Assembly: GCF_020882245.1 (NCBI RefSeq)
Contig: NC_083600.1
Location: 15,438,001-15,502,000, forward strand
Direction: 5' to 3'
Length of the DNA: 64,000 nt
Source of the DNA: Rhopalosiphum padi
Lineage: Eukaryota; Arthropoda; Insecta; Hemiptera; Aphididae
Position numbers and translations under genes: made by a program. Each line of letters starts with the position of its first letter. The first letter of the stretch is position 1. The notes under the pieces are model-generated. The model was not told where the DNA came from. It did not search any database and saw only the letters and a program-made list of their open reading frames with translations. Below, one piece after another: positions 1 through 14,639 of this stretch.

Positions 1-3000
1 ACTATAATAATATATACGTACATATAATATTATTTTTATATTTATATTATAAAATAACTACATAAGCCGATTGTATGGTATGATGATATTTCTTAAAATG
101 CAACTGTTGTTAAAATCAAACTTGTAAGATTATAGATGACTGAATAATTTTTCCAATTCACCCGTTTGTCCTTTATTGTTAAATTCAACGGCTATACATT
201 TTAGATTTTTCATTTAAAATTTTCAAAAATTCTAAAAACATAACATGTGTATTTTTTAAAATTGGATTTTTGTTTAATTTAAAACTACGTGTTATTTCAT
301 ATTGCGTTGAATTCATCAAACGAACTTATTAAAAGAAAAAATTGAGCATTCGGTTTATGTGAAAATTATTATAATTAATATTGTGTTTAGATTCAGAACT
401 GATTGAGGTATATATTATAATGATTTTTGTTTTAAATCTTAGTTATTAGACCGAAAGTTTTTCTTTATATTATATTGAAAATTTCACTTAAGTATAGATA
501 TGATACCTATTAAATGAGAATGGCTCTCTCGAGAAAACAATTTTGGAATTTATTTTAGCAATAATGTCTAACAATAACCTAACCTACAGACTACAGTGTT
601 TTGAAACATAACTAATAACTATTATATTGCGTTATATAAATTTATAATAGTATTTAAAATATACTTATATTAAAGCACCATGGTCTATAGCAGGGGCAGG
701 GCGGTCAACATGAATATGTTCGCAAGCTACATGGATAAACAACATTATATTAAGAGCAAAAATGTAATAAATTTTATAAATGTATCCCAAATTTTAAAAT
801 GCATAGTAATAAGTAAATTTTGATTTTATTAATAAGATGCCAATCACAAGTTTACCCTGTAATATACCAAGAAGGATATTTAAACTTATTTTTTTTTTGT
901 CAACTCTATATAAAAACTACACTAAATAAGAATAAAAATAAAGTCATTCAAGTCATAAACGTTCTTACATCAAAAAGAGAGTAGCTAAATCATTTCAAAA
1001 TTTATCAGTTAATACAATATTTGTATTTAATGAAATGTTGGTTTAATAAAAACATATTAGTTACTATTATTTATGATTTTATAATTTGATAAATGTTTTA
1101 AATGTAAATAAAAAAAATTTAAACTCATAATAATAAAAAATTGTAATTTTTCCATATAAAGTATACATTAGGACCTAATGGTTAGGTAATCAAACAAATT
1201 GTATTATAATAACGTTGATAATTTTATGTTAAATATAGTGAAATTTAATATGGCAGTACACTCAATTAAAAAAAAAAAATATGTCACTTTGAAACATTTT
1301 TAATTGATCTTTTATAGAATTTGTTACATTATTATTATTAGTAGATATTATGGATGATTGGTTTAATTTATTCATAAAAGTAAAAATATATAATTATTAT
1401 TCCGCAATTACTGTTATAGTTAATATATGAAAAATGTATAAAAACAATATAATGTATAGTTTTTAAATTAATTAACGTTAACATTTCAATCTAATAACAT
1501 GTTAAAAAAATTTAGAAGGAGTTGATTTTACAATGAATACCTATATGTTTATTAGAATAAAATTAATTAATAATGGACTTATATTTATGTGTATAAAAGA
1601 AAAAAATAATAATTAGAAGGTTGGCATTTATTGTAGGACTAATAATATAGTAAAAACCCTCAGATACCTATTGTATGTATAGTATTATAGGTATTATAGT
1701 ATAGTATTTTCAAACAATACTATATTAATTTATTCAATTAACTTCAAATTTTGATATTTCAAATACATGTTTAATGAAACTATTAGATAAAAAAATGAAA
1801 ATGTTTTAATTTATATTTAATTGGTGTAAATCATTTAAAACGTGTTTTTTGTGTCTCCTAAAAAACTATACAAAAACTGAGATACACACGGTTGCACTTT
1901 AAGCGACGATATATAATAGGTTAAGTATCTTTGTAAAAATAAGTACTTACACCATGTAAATGACGTTGAAAAAGAATTTTTAATCTTTTTACGCACGGAT
2001 TATACAATTTATTTACGTGTATTATAAAATATATAAATTTTAATGGGGTACCTATCTATTGCATTAACGATCACATTTAACGCGATCCCTAGTATGTACG
2101 CTTTCTGCCATATACTGTAAACTTCAATAGTATAGTCGGAATAAATGATAACTTAAGTATAGAGGGAGGATATCAGAGATGATATGTTTAATTTTATGTT
2201 GTGTATTTGACACTGTGCCGACTATTTAAAATACATTTATACGTGTCGCTTTTAACCGTTTTATTTTACTCGTAGTCGACCCCTTGTGAAGTAGCTGTCG
2301 ATCCGTTTTTATTATAACACGCATTCATTCGTTTAGTTTTGTCGATTAGCTCGGAACAGTCTATGGGGTATATTCCCCCAATTCCGATGTATGGGGATTT
2401 TGAAAAAAATGTTTTCATTCGATTCAATCTTGGTGAATATTGCTATTTTTTTTAAATATAATATAATGTATAATATATAGTATATACACATTATACACAT
2501 CTTTACATTTTAGTTATTGTTTTATAGTTGTGATATTTATATTATAATAGTATTAGGTATATTCCGTTGCGTACATTTTAGTAGAGTCATCATGTATCTA
2601 TATGTATGTGATTGAGCTAGTCGCGTATAACATAAATATATAATGTAAACCTTGTCCATGACATCTAATTATCAATAACCCTGGGGACTTAAAGTTGTAT
2701 TGGTTTAACGACTCCGGTCAGCGTAAAATATTCAATTTTAATAGGCACTTAATTCTCTAACTTAACCTTCTTGGAATACGGGTCCAAAAGCCTTATCGAA
2801 CAATACTTGTCTAAAGTCATTTAACTATGTACGAATATTCGATAGTTTGACTGGAAGTCGTGATACTAGATAAATTTTAGAGTATCGATTTAACGGTAAC
2901 AGTGAAAACTTTCACAAATGATGAAAATCATCTAAAACAGATTTATTGTAGTCAAATATACGAAAAAAGTTTTTGAAAAATATGTGCGTACATACAAATA

Positions 3001-6000
3001 CTACAGTATTGAAAATAGACTTGGCTAAATGTTTTAAAAAAAAAAAAAAATTATCATAACACAAGTGATATATTTTGCTAGATAAGGTGAATTTATATCT
3101 CAAGTATATATATAGTTATATTGACGATTTGTTCGAAACATAGAATTCGTATTTATTGTAATTTATAAAACTAACACGTCAAGAAGTTTTAATATTAACA
3201 GTTATTATTTAATGTGTTGAAAATTAATGCATTTTTCCGCTGTTAAATCATGTTATTCACTTCATGAGCAACTACAACAGTAAGACGTATAATGAAATAA
3301 TATATCTAATTGAAATGAGTCAATAGAATTGTAATTTTCTTCAATAAGTTTTTAGGATTAGTGTGCTTTTAAGGAATTGAGATCATTCTTAGCATAGGAT
3401 TTTCCAATATAATATGATTATTTGAATACATACAGAATGGAAGGTTGCGTTTAGTAAATACAAACAAACGACTCCCAATATTGTAATAATGTTACTCCCA
3501 CTAAATCAATATAAATAAGATACAGAAGATCAAACTTGTATTAAATAATATCATGTTACCATAGAATGAATTTCCTTCTTTTCAATTTATGTTTCTTCTG
3601 AGACTAAAACAAATGAAATATTTCAATTTGTCTACTCGATACTTATACGTTTATATGGGAGTACGGGACATGATATCCGTTTGTAAAACTATAGTAATTT
3701 TATTTTTACGAAGGAAAGTAATAAATATAATTTTTACAAATGTCAATACATTGTTATGCATCGAATAAATATTGTTGTGGAATAAATAAAAATAATTTAT
3801 AATAACTAATTTCTAGTAAATTTATTACCAAGAAGAAAACTTAACAAAAATGTATCAATCCTTAGGTAGGTAAGCATTTTTTTTATTTGTTTTTTAGAAA
3901 ATCAAACCCATATTATTACAAGTTAGATATTATTAAATTATTTAAATTTCGATTTCGACTGACCTATCTCCTTTAAACTTTAAGCTTGTGTTACTTTATG
4001 TTAAATAAAATTGTTAAAATTAATCTGATTTTTGTTAAAATAGAAGTTAAAACATGAAAAGATAGTTCGTGGAACAAATTTAACCTAATTACAATAGTTT
4101 ATTTAATTTGAAATTTGGGTATGATTTAAAAAATCACATACATAATAAGATTTTAAATTGTTGAATTTATAATAATATATTTCAGTACCAAAGATTGTTG
4201 GTTTATTATTGATTCAAAAAATAGGTTAAAGTACAATTAGATTGAAAAAAAAAATGATTATGGATGAGAAACTTGAACAAAATTATACTGAGCACGTTGC
4301 TCGACATATTTTTTTTCCGAAAAAATTGTTCAACATTTGTATTTTTTGCTAAATTTTAACATGAATAACATTATAGTGTATTTATATTCATACGCTGGCT
4401 GGACGACCTGCAGTGGAGTGTTTGACTCGCACACTGTTGTATTATATTATTTATTAAGTATTGCAACGATAGGTATTTTGTTCACACCATGCGTGATTCT
4501 TTTTTCCCTAACGCAAACTTTTGCAAAATCACACTTTTAATATTTTATGATAAAAAAATACCTCCACGGTGTTATTTTATAAGAATCGTTGTGATTTGGC
4601 ACACATGTGCCCATAATGATAAAGTACGTATCACATAAAGCCTGTCACATATATTTTAACCCCTCCCCCGAGAGAGCAAAGAAAAATGATCTAAATGCTG
4701 TTCAAAAAGAAGTTTTTTTTTTCTTTGGAAATGTCCTATGCAAATAAACGGTAGTATAAGAGATAAAACTCTCTGAACCGACCATCAAGGGGCAGACCAA
4801 AAATACTCCCGATTGTGATCCGAAGAAAACACATTTATACAACTGTAAACAAATATATAATCCGCCCGTGAAACTTATTTTTAACCAAACTATTAAGTTA
4901 AATTTAGTTTTACTGATTTATTTGTATTTAATAAATTTAAAAATAAAAATAACTTTATCAATTATTATTGTAAAGTTGTTTGGTTGTCAATATAATAATA
5001 TATTAAATATAATTGTTTCTCCTCAACAGTTTTTTTTTTTGTTGCAGCAGCGTACTTCAAACAAAATAAAAACAGTTATTAAGGAAAATCATACAAAACA
5101 ATATATGTATTTTAATATTTAAAAGTTTTCAATTATTTTATTAAATCAAAACTTTTTTTCAAAATATTCCCGTTAAAAGTTTTAATAGTCTATATTTGTA
5201 ATTATTTTACGACTTAGACGTTAGTTTTTAAATGATTCGTTTATATACACATAAATTAATGGTAACACCAATATTGTACTAAACGGTAAGTATGTTGGAT
5301 TTAATTATATACACCTTAGTTAAACGTAATGACACGTCCATAAAAATAGATAAAAAAAAACTATTATGATGTGAGAAAAATGGAAAAAAATAACGTTTAA
5401 TTAACTATTGCGATTCAGAGTGTTATATGGTAAATCCAATATCGAAAAGATGTTGTTCTAAAAAAAGGTTACTTTGACTCTGTATTGTTGGTTATACATT
5501 TTGTACGGCATTTTTCTCTGGAGTTCGTTAAACATAGGTAAGGTACAAAACGCGTTTGGTATCCAATCCAAAAGCACATATTATTTTACATTTATTATTT
5601 AGTCTCGCCCGTTCCACTACGTCTCTATAATATAAAGTGTTTGTGAATATCATATAATGATAATGTGAAAAATAATTATTAAACACAAAATTGTACTGTA
5701 AATCGTCAGTGTTTTAGATGTGAACATAAAACGCCGGTAACCCGTTTGAAAACAATCAGAGATTCAGAGATATTCTTTCGAAAAACTCTGCCATATAAAA
5801 ATAATCCAATTAAACGGCAATCGTATTTTATTCGGAAAGTGTTGATTACGTTTTTCACTGAAAACTTTCAGACATGACGTACGGATTTATACATTTCGTT
5901 ATTGTATTATTAAAATTATTATTCCCATCATACAACATTTATACCGTAACGCAATTATAAAATAATCAAAAAAGGAAATTTTCGGCTATATTTTATTATG

Positions 6001-7249
6001 TTTGCACTTTAATCATATTATTTGGACGATTAAATACAAATGTAACAAAACAAAAATTAATGTCACTTATTTGTGTTTTCAATTACTTATTTACGCACTC
6101 ATTTGGCCATTATACCATAGTTCCGCGTTTGCAGAACCAGTGAAATGAATTTTAACAATAATTTTGTGACGTCTATTTATATGTATGGATTTTCATTTCG
6201 TTTAACGTAATTTTATTTTTTATTTTTTTTAATTTGGCAAAAACACAGAAAATCGCATTACGGTGTGTGGTCAACTATACATTGTAATCCCCATTGACCT
6301 AATTGAATGAATTCATTCCGGACAGATTGGCAAAATACATTTATAAAATACTGGTGAATATTCTTTTTTTTCATTTCTAAACACAATATTTTTCATCGAA
6401 ACGCAATATAGTAATTTCATGACATATTTTCACAATTTTTGTTTTCCATATACTAGTTGGCAGTTCTTTGATTTGATGGAACGATGACAAATTGCAGGAT
6501 AGTATTATCAAAATTGCAAAACTATTACATGACAATGTAAGAGAAACTTTAAAAACATTATACGAATAAATTGGATATATTTTAGTAATCGATATTCGAT
6601 ACTCAAAGACGTCTGAAAAGATTATAAAACTGTAATTGTAAAGAGCTTAAAACTTTTCATAGTTATATTTTTAATTTTGTATTAACCTATATAAAAAATA
6701 AGTTGAATGTTATTATTAGATGTGTAAATATTTAATTTGTATACAACCATACGATTAATATTTAATATGATTTAATATAATTAGAAAACATTTTACCATT
6801 CAACTTAAAAACTTCAAACAAAATAAGCGTTATAGATAAACCTCACGTTAGAGTCTCCATTTTTGAAACTGAATTCGATTTTATGATTAATATTTACGTG
6901 AGTATTAATAGTACTAAGATATTTTCATAAATCGATTTCATATAATCTTAAAAACACGTAGAAATACGTGAAATATTTAAGGTAGCTATATACATATGTA
7001 TCCAGAATTAACATCCTGAATTTCAACATACGCGTTTTCTGAGATTATTATATATATATATATATACATGTATATTATTCTGAACACCATTGTATGTTAG
7101 TTAAATTAAAATAAAATTCATTAAAAATATTATATTTTATGTAAAATAGGGTAAATCTTACTGACTAATGTTCACAAATGATTCTATTTAATATTTTACG
7201 GGACGGTCTAACGATATTATCTTTATTGTAATATAACAAAATGCACTGG
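1..7249. other. AT-rich gene-free stretch
   Basis: I see no coding region, RNA gene or complete mobile element. Open frames are short, AT-driven and lack domain signatures. The stretch holds poly-A/T runs (about 3036-3050, 5031-5041) and a (TA)n run near 7050-7066. A short C/G patch at about 4660-4680 reads CCCCTCCCCC and resembles the C-rich tracts near some hAT termini, but no partner end was found. Confidence 0.75.
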
Positions 7250-8518
7250 TCCAGTTGCCCGGTTTAGCGATGCATGTCAAGTACTTGCGAGTATTTGAAC
7301 TGGTAATATATTCGCACAGTGCCGCGCTGCGTTTACGTTTTACCGTTTTTGTTTACTTAATAATTATACGTTTTATCGTTTATGAATAATAAGTACGTGT
7401 CCTTAATGCTACACGGGCGGGTATTATTATAATATTATATTTTAACGTCACTATCGACTCGCTGTATGTAAGACGGGATCAACGCGTAGTTCTATAGTTT
7501 TAGAATTTATTGTTTTCTCATATTTTGTGATATTTCAAATATTTATTTTGCTTAATGAAAATACACTGATGTACCAACTACACGATGAACTCTATTTTCA
7601 TAATCCGCCGGATGCGTTGTGTATAGGTTGCTAAGTCGAACGATTACTGAACTTATTATCATTATTCGTTTGTTTGACAATAACGATTTAGTTCGGGGTT
7701 TACTCGTAAAATCGCTGCAGGTTACTCGTTGGTGATTTCTAACGTTTTCGAGGAGTGAAATGTGAACTAATTAATTTTCGGTCGAGCAGAAATCGTCTGG
7801 TTTGTCGATGAATTCTAGCACTTATCATAATAATGTTCTGAGACCGCGAATACGTTTTGCGTATATGGGTAGCTATATACAGGAATATACCGGGATTGGT
7901 GATCGCTCGAGAGGTTTCTCGGCACCACTCGAGCAGAACGCTCGAGAAATCTAAGATCCGGAAAAAGAAAAATACAGCACGGCGTGCATATTATGTGACT
8001 CTCGAGCTCGTACAGTCGCCACCCGAACCAATTAGACTTTCATCGCGTAACTACTGATACAGACCGAGAGTCACACGTCACGCACGACATACGACGACTG
8101 CCGTAGTAGTCGTGCGCGGGTATTGATTTTCTTTTTGTCCGGGAGTTAAGTTTAACACGCATATATAATATAATATCATATAATGAAATACGACGGCGAA
8201 CGGCGGCAGCGGCGGCGGCGATGGTGAGGATGCAAAGAAAATATCAGTCAGCCGTCGGTGTAGGGTATATTATATAGTCATATCGCTAGTACTGCGAGTT
8301 GTTGTACGCTTGTTCGGCCGGCCCGCGCCGAATTTAATCGCAGCTGTTATATTATTACCATCGTATATACATATACATATACATATATATGTAATATATA
8401 TATGCGCGCGGGCTAGACACGCTTTTACCGATTTTCCACTGTGAACTTCCGAAATACAAATCTCTGACGGGTACACCGCCGCTAAAAGATCGATCACAAC
8501 AATTGTATAAACCTATGT

Positions 8519-8583
<65 letters not shown>

Positions 8584-9240
8584 AGCGTGTTTTCCGTTGA
8601 AAATCCAAAGACCGTTTCCGACCGTGCCCGAAACAATAGGGCCGCACCGGGGCTTGTTACTTACCGTATAGGTATATATAATATACAGTGTGTATATTAT
8701 TATATACGATACATATAATACAATGCGTGTAATATTATTTTACATCCATCATGTACATATACACACACGCAGACGCACACACTCGCATATACATACACTG
8801 TCTCTCCGAGTTCGCCTACATATATGTATATGTGTATAGACCCGGGTTAGGCACGCACACTTTTCGACGATATTATTAATAGAGCTAAACGACGACGACG
8901 TGCGTGCACGTGAAATACAATAATGTATAACGACGCACGCCCTGCGCGAGTAAACGTCTATTTGGGCGAAAGTATACGAAAACGCCGCCGCTTATACCTA
9001 CGGACATCCGTATACGCTCTACACATCACAATGTACCCGGCAGAACGACCATGATGTCTATTTTTTGCGGTTCTTCGTGAATTGCAGCGGTAATAATCAG
9101 CTATTAGGTTTCGGGGCATTTCACTGCGGCGGGCAACCCTCTCATTCCGAAAAACATCTGAGTGATCATAGGTGACGCGGTATGTACATCACCCAGTCAC
9201 CCGGATCGTGTTGCATTTATCCGAGAATTCGTCTTTAAAA
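7250..9240. other. CpG-rich island A
   Basis: GC and CpG content rise sharply against the flanks, with many CGACG, CTCGAG and GCGGCGG words (for example 8190-8225). The block contains a very long TA microsatellite and CA/CACG-rich sequence near 8760-8800. Six-frame reading gives only short frames without family signatures. It could be a regulatory element or a non-coding first exon. That role is inferred from composition only. Confidence 0.5.
8521..8579. repeat. (TA)29 microsatellite
   Basis: About 59 nt of uninterrupted alternating T and A, the longest perfect simple repeat in the window. It sits inside a GC-rich block, so it stands out from its surroundings. Such tracts are fully self-complementary, can extrude cruciforms, and are usually polymorphic in length. 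Confidence 0.97.
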
Positions 9241-12200
9241 AGGACGCAAGTAAAATTCATTAAATTCAATTTAAGGCTTTTGATTTATCCTCTGTGGCTA
9301 GTTCGTTAAAGTAGTCAAAGCTAATATTATTAGACGTGCTTTTAATATAATAGTATTATAACAATAATATGATGACTTTATACCTATCGCGTTCGTGTGA
9401 AAATCAAGAATTTAGATCACCTTAGGTGTTTTTATTTTAAACTTAATACATAGTGTTTGAGTGTATCGACTTCACGCCTCCATAAATAACTATTATACAG
9501 GTAAACTATATTACGCTATACGCTTCGAATATAGCCCGAAGCCTCCCTATTATCCGGGTTACAAAATCGATATTGCAAAATGTTAAGAAAAGTTGGAATT
9601 ACGTGTATATTTATGAGATCACGAGATATATCGTGATATATTAAGAATCAAAATTGAGTTTGTTTTATATTTTGATGAATTTTTTTTTTCGGAGTATTAA
9701 TCATTATTTTCAAAATGACGCGCAACAGTATCACCTATTTACAAGGTGGTGAATACACAAATCACCATTTTTTTTTTTTTATTCCCTTTTTTCGACGTGA
9801 TTGCTTCACGAATATATTGAATACTGGAGAAACAGTGAAAAAAAATTATTTACTAGAAAAACACAATCAAAAGTAAACAGCTAAATAATTCGAGTCTTAA
9901 ACAAAAAATAATAAACGGAATATTGGATGTGAGTTTACATGTGTTCACGACATTGTCGAAAATATTAAACTAACAGTTCGGTTGAACCTACAAACATAAT
10001 CACTTTCTATCGATCCACCACAGCGTTTGATTTACGCTCGTATATTTTTAATATTAAAAACGGCTACGGACAATTTTAGATTATTTAATATATTACACTA
10101 TTATAGAACACACGAAAAGAAGGGAAATTAAACAAACAATAATAAATGGTTTATTACTATACCCTTTTTATTTTTTAGTACCATAGCTATCTACCTATAG
10201 AATAAACTAATAAATATGTCGTTTTTTTAAAACACTATATAATACACCATAATAAAATAACTCAATAAAAAAAGTCATAAAATCATAACTATTTTTTAAG
10301 AATTCTATAGAAACATAAGTATGTTCATAAAATTGTATAATGTGCTATCTCAGAAAAACTTATTTTATTATAATTATCTTACACCCTAATTTATAGTTCA
10401 GGGATTAAGTTTGAAAAAATTCGGTAACTTTAGTAAGTTTATTGAAAAAGATACCTAAATATGACGCTACACAGTAGGTTTTTATAATTACAAATATTTA
10501 ACTGTATTTGAATAAAAATATTTAAAAATCTTAATTATTAAGAATTTAAACGTAAATTATAAGACATCCTTAATTTTTATCCGAACTTCTTTTATCTAAC
10601 ATAAATCATAATATCATAAATGTACGACAGAAGATCTAGAATCTAGATACCTTATAATTTTCTTTTTTTTCAAAAGTATGTATTTATGTTTTTGATTATT
10701 TTGAAAATATATGGTTTTAACCCTAGTTAATGGATGTTGAAGTATTCGGAAACATAATATATAATGCATTGAGTCGTAAAACGTGTTATTTCATGTTTAA
10801 AACGGATACACATAATACGGCCTTAATAAGTGAGGTAAAATAACTAATACAATAAGAAAGTTGAAATGTATTTGACATAAATCGTATACAGTGATTTCAA
10901 TGGTCATTTTTTAAACATTTCCAGATGCTTTACTACGAGTTTATAATTAATGATCTCTTAACAACATTTTTAATAAAATTATAGTGATATAATATACATG
11001 TATATATATTATTATAATTTATTATTTGTTTATAGTATTTATTTCGGACACCTAAAAAACTATCAAATTCATGTTTAAATATTAGGTTCAGGTGGTACGT
11101 ACCCCCTCCCCCTAAATTGGTTTGGTTTTGATTAGGTGTCGTCGCTATAAAAATAGTTTTCACATGTTTTTGGATCAGCTAGTACCTATATAATATAGAA
11201 TTAATATAGTATTATTATTATAAATTTAAATTTAAACTTTTGTCATTAATTTATATTTTTTTTTGTAATATCTTATAAATAAATGCTACTAGGTTATATT
11301 AAGAGATTTTGAGGTAACATATTAGTGAAAACATTAAAATATAATTTAAGATTTATCAATAGAAATTAATGGCTATACTATATTTAATTTCATGGTAAAT
11401 ATTTAAAACTAAATAAAAGTTATTATTTTAATTATGTATGTAATCAAGATTCATAGAAATTAAAACATTATAACTCATGAAAATCTGATGAAACATGTCT
11501 GTCTTGTTCAAGTTGGCAGTACACATATGTAAGTACCTACAATTTAATAACTTTTTAATAACATACAAAAAGTTCTATGGTTATATATAACCAACAATGG
11601 TGTAACCTGATTTTTTCAAGAGAAGAGGATTCCAAAACTATTATATTCATAAGTTAAAAAAAGTTATCGGTAGTCTAAAAATAGGTAGTATAAATAGTGC
11701 AAAAGAATTAGAAAAATGCTACAAAATATTGCTATAGAAATGTATAACTAATAATAGACAATACAAATTTCGGGTTTTGAATTATTTGATATTTGACACA
11801 TTCCAATGAAGTGCAATGCACCAATGTAACCAAACCTACTTAGATTATAGTTTGGTATCATTTTCTCTATTATACGACTGAAGTGTGGTGACACGGTTAA
11901 GTTATCACTATACGAATAATATCAAAGACCAAAGGGTAAAGTCAGTAAAGTCCTAACCAGGTCTAACAAGTTTTGTACAATAATTTTGACGCTATTTTGG
12001 TAACTATTCGTCTAACATGCCTTCAATGGGTAAAACGAAAACAATTCTAAAAAGTTTCTAACAACGTTTGAAAATTCGCAAAATATGCTTAATAGAGAGA
12101 GTTCAAATTAAATTCGCTGTATAATATTTTTTTTTTTTATTAGCGCCTAAAATTAGAAAACTAATAGAAAAATCAATTATTAATAACAGTATAAATATAT

Positions 12201-14639
12201 AATACAATATCCTTCGAAATTTAAGCTGATATATGGTCTCCGCTCAGTATTTTAGTTTTTTGCGTGCAATGATTTAAACACATCCGTTACAGCAAACTAT
12301 TCACTCAGTATTCAGTGACGATAAGGTACAATTAATATTATCTAATATTCATTAGAGCTACATCATCATTTTATTTTTTATACGAAGCGTAACTGTAAAA
12401 CAAAAATAATATAATATAGACGATGCCATTTCAGGTTTCACTATAAGTGACATTATTTTTTCGGTTTTAGATAACTATTATAGTAGGAATGTACCGAGTA
12501 AACATTTAACGAATATCGTGTTAATCGGTCATATAGTGACTAGGTATCAAATAAAACGGTGGCCTTTATTTAAATGCTTGGTAAACATACCATTAAAAAT
12601 GTGCTTTTGACCTCTTAAATAATTGTGTAATTAATGTGGTGTACACTTTTTAAATATGCACACCTTCTGCTAATATTTATACCCATCAAACAATAGAGTG
12701 AAACAATATAAATTATATTTAAAAAATATCGTGAAATGTGTACGTGTAAGTGTATATCAAGTGGTTAGGTCATTGATTTTGTACGACCCTGCTATACAGT
12801 TTTGTAATAATTTTCTTTTTAATATATTATAACCTTCCATTGGAGTGTATATTATTTTATTTATATAGGTACTACGGTTGATGTTCGTTGACGTGCCACG
12901 AGCAAACACTTAAATAATAATAATATTTCGAATGAAAAATTAAAAACATCGCGTGTAGGCAATATAGGTAATGTAAGACGTGTGCTTTCGCGGTCGGTAA
13001 TCATTTATATTAATTCGTGGAAGCGTAAAAATAAATAAATTATTACCTAACCTAATCTAACATATTAAGCTTTCCATTTTTGAATTTTATTTTATGTTTC
13101 ACCAGTACAACAACTCAGATGCATAATAATCAATATAATCATGTTTTTTGTTGCAATGGGTTAGTAAACAATTAGTAGCTTTCATTGCTTTCGTCTAAAC
13201 TCTGTTCGTATAATCATTATATCCACCAACAATGTACGAGTTAATAGAGCGATATCGAATTTGTGAGTAAAGGTGTTTTCCAATAGGTAGGCTTTAGACA
13301 AATATAAAAATGATATTATATTATAATTATTTCCGTATTATATGAATTGCAAAAATTTGAAAAATACGCGCATTTTGATGTTCAAATTACGTTTTCAATA
13401 CTTTTCAAAACCACAGCAATTTATTCGTATTTATAACATGAAAAATAGTAATTTACACGTCATACAACCACCATTGACACATTATCGTTTCGATAAAACG
13501 ATATCGAGTTTTTCAAGTTAACCGCCAAGACACGATTTATGATTACTATAACGATAAATGCACGCAACACAGTCTGCGCCACAGGGTTTTTTTCGTTATC
13601 ATGTGTCAATCTTATAAATATTTTGTACGCTTTTACTGGGTCTTGATATTTTTGATTTTATTGTATCGTTATTTACACAACAGTTTGAAACATCACCGCG
13701 TGTATTGAACGGTTTGACAATTATTGATGCATTAGTGATGGGGTATCGTATCATTAATAAAAAATTGCTTAAAATACAATTAATTAGGTATTGTTCTATT
13801 TGAAATTTAGCTGATACTGTTAACATGCTTTGAAATACTGAGTTTTCGACCAATCATATTTGTTTTTTAAATTATTTACAAATGCGTATAAAGTGTACAT
13901 ATTTCCACCGGCTCATTATGTGGTGTTTTTATATACATTTTTAAGTTAAAATAAATATCCTCTTCCTCCTCGAACGTGTACATAATATGGTGCTGAGTAC
14001 AAAACAACATTATTACCGATACCCTAAAGCCAACGATACTGTTACCGTGATCCAAAATCGACTTTAATATAGACACGAAATACTTAACATCCAAATCGTA
14101 CGTACTCACGTCATTCCCGTCGACACCTAACCGCTGTCAAAAGTAGACCATTAACGTTGTACAGTTCAAACAATAATTTATAATAATTATTTTAAATGAC
14201 GTTCCACAGTAAGTACATTTTGGTAAGAGCGTACACGAGCGAGGTTTGGACTTATAACGATCTCTTATTTATGCAATATTCCGTACAAACAATATTGTTT
14301 GAAAAATGTAAAATAGAGCGACTACAGGTCTTTATGCCATTTAAAAATTGATGAATACATGGCCATAGTAATATATAGTACCTACGTATTGTGTCAAAAA
14401 CGACGCGGTAGCAAAGTTAAGTTTATTTTGAAGTTTGAATTTATTAAAAAAATAAAAAAATACTGAACAATAACATGAAAACTACGTTAATATAATGCCA
14501 CTTGGTCGTTGACAACCTATCTATACCAAATCTGGCTTTTTTGAAATATCCATAAATATTATTACGTACAACTATTATATTAACTCGTATGGATTTATAA
14601 ATTAACGTAATCATCAATTATTCTCAAACAACCATTACC
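9241..14639. other. AT-rich gene-free stretch
   Basis: No gene is supported. Frames up to about 84 codons occur (for example on the - strand near 13599-14109) but they are AT-driven and show no motif. A C-rich patch at 11100-11112 reads CCCCCTCCCCC. A perfect 16-bp palindrome beginning CAAACAAT lies at 14286-14301. Isolated CCTAACCTAA words near 13047 match the insect telomere unit but do not form an array. Confidence 0.7.
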
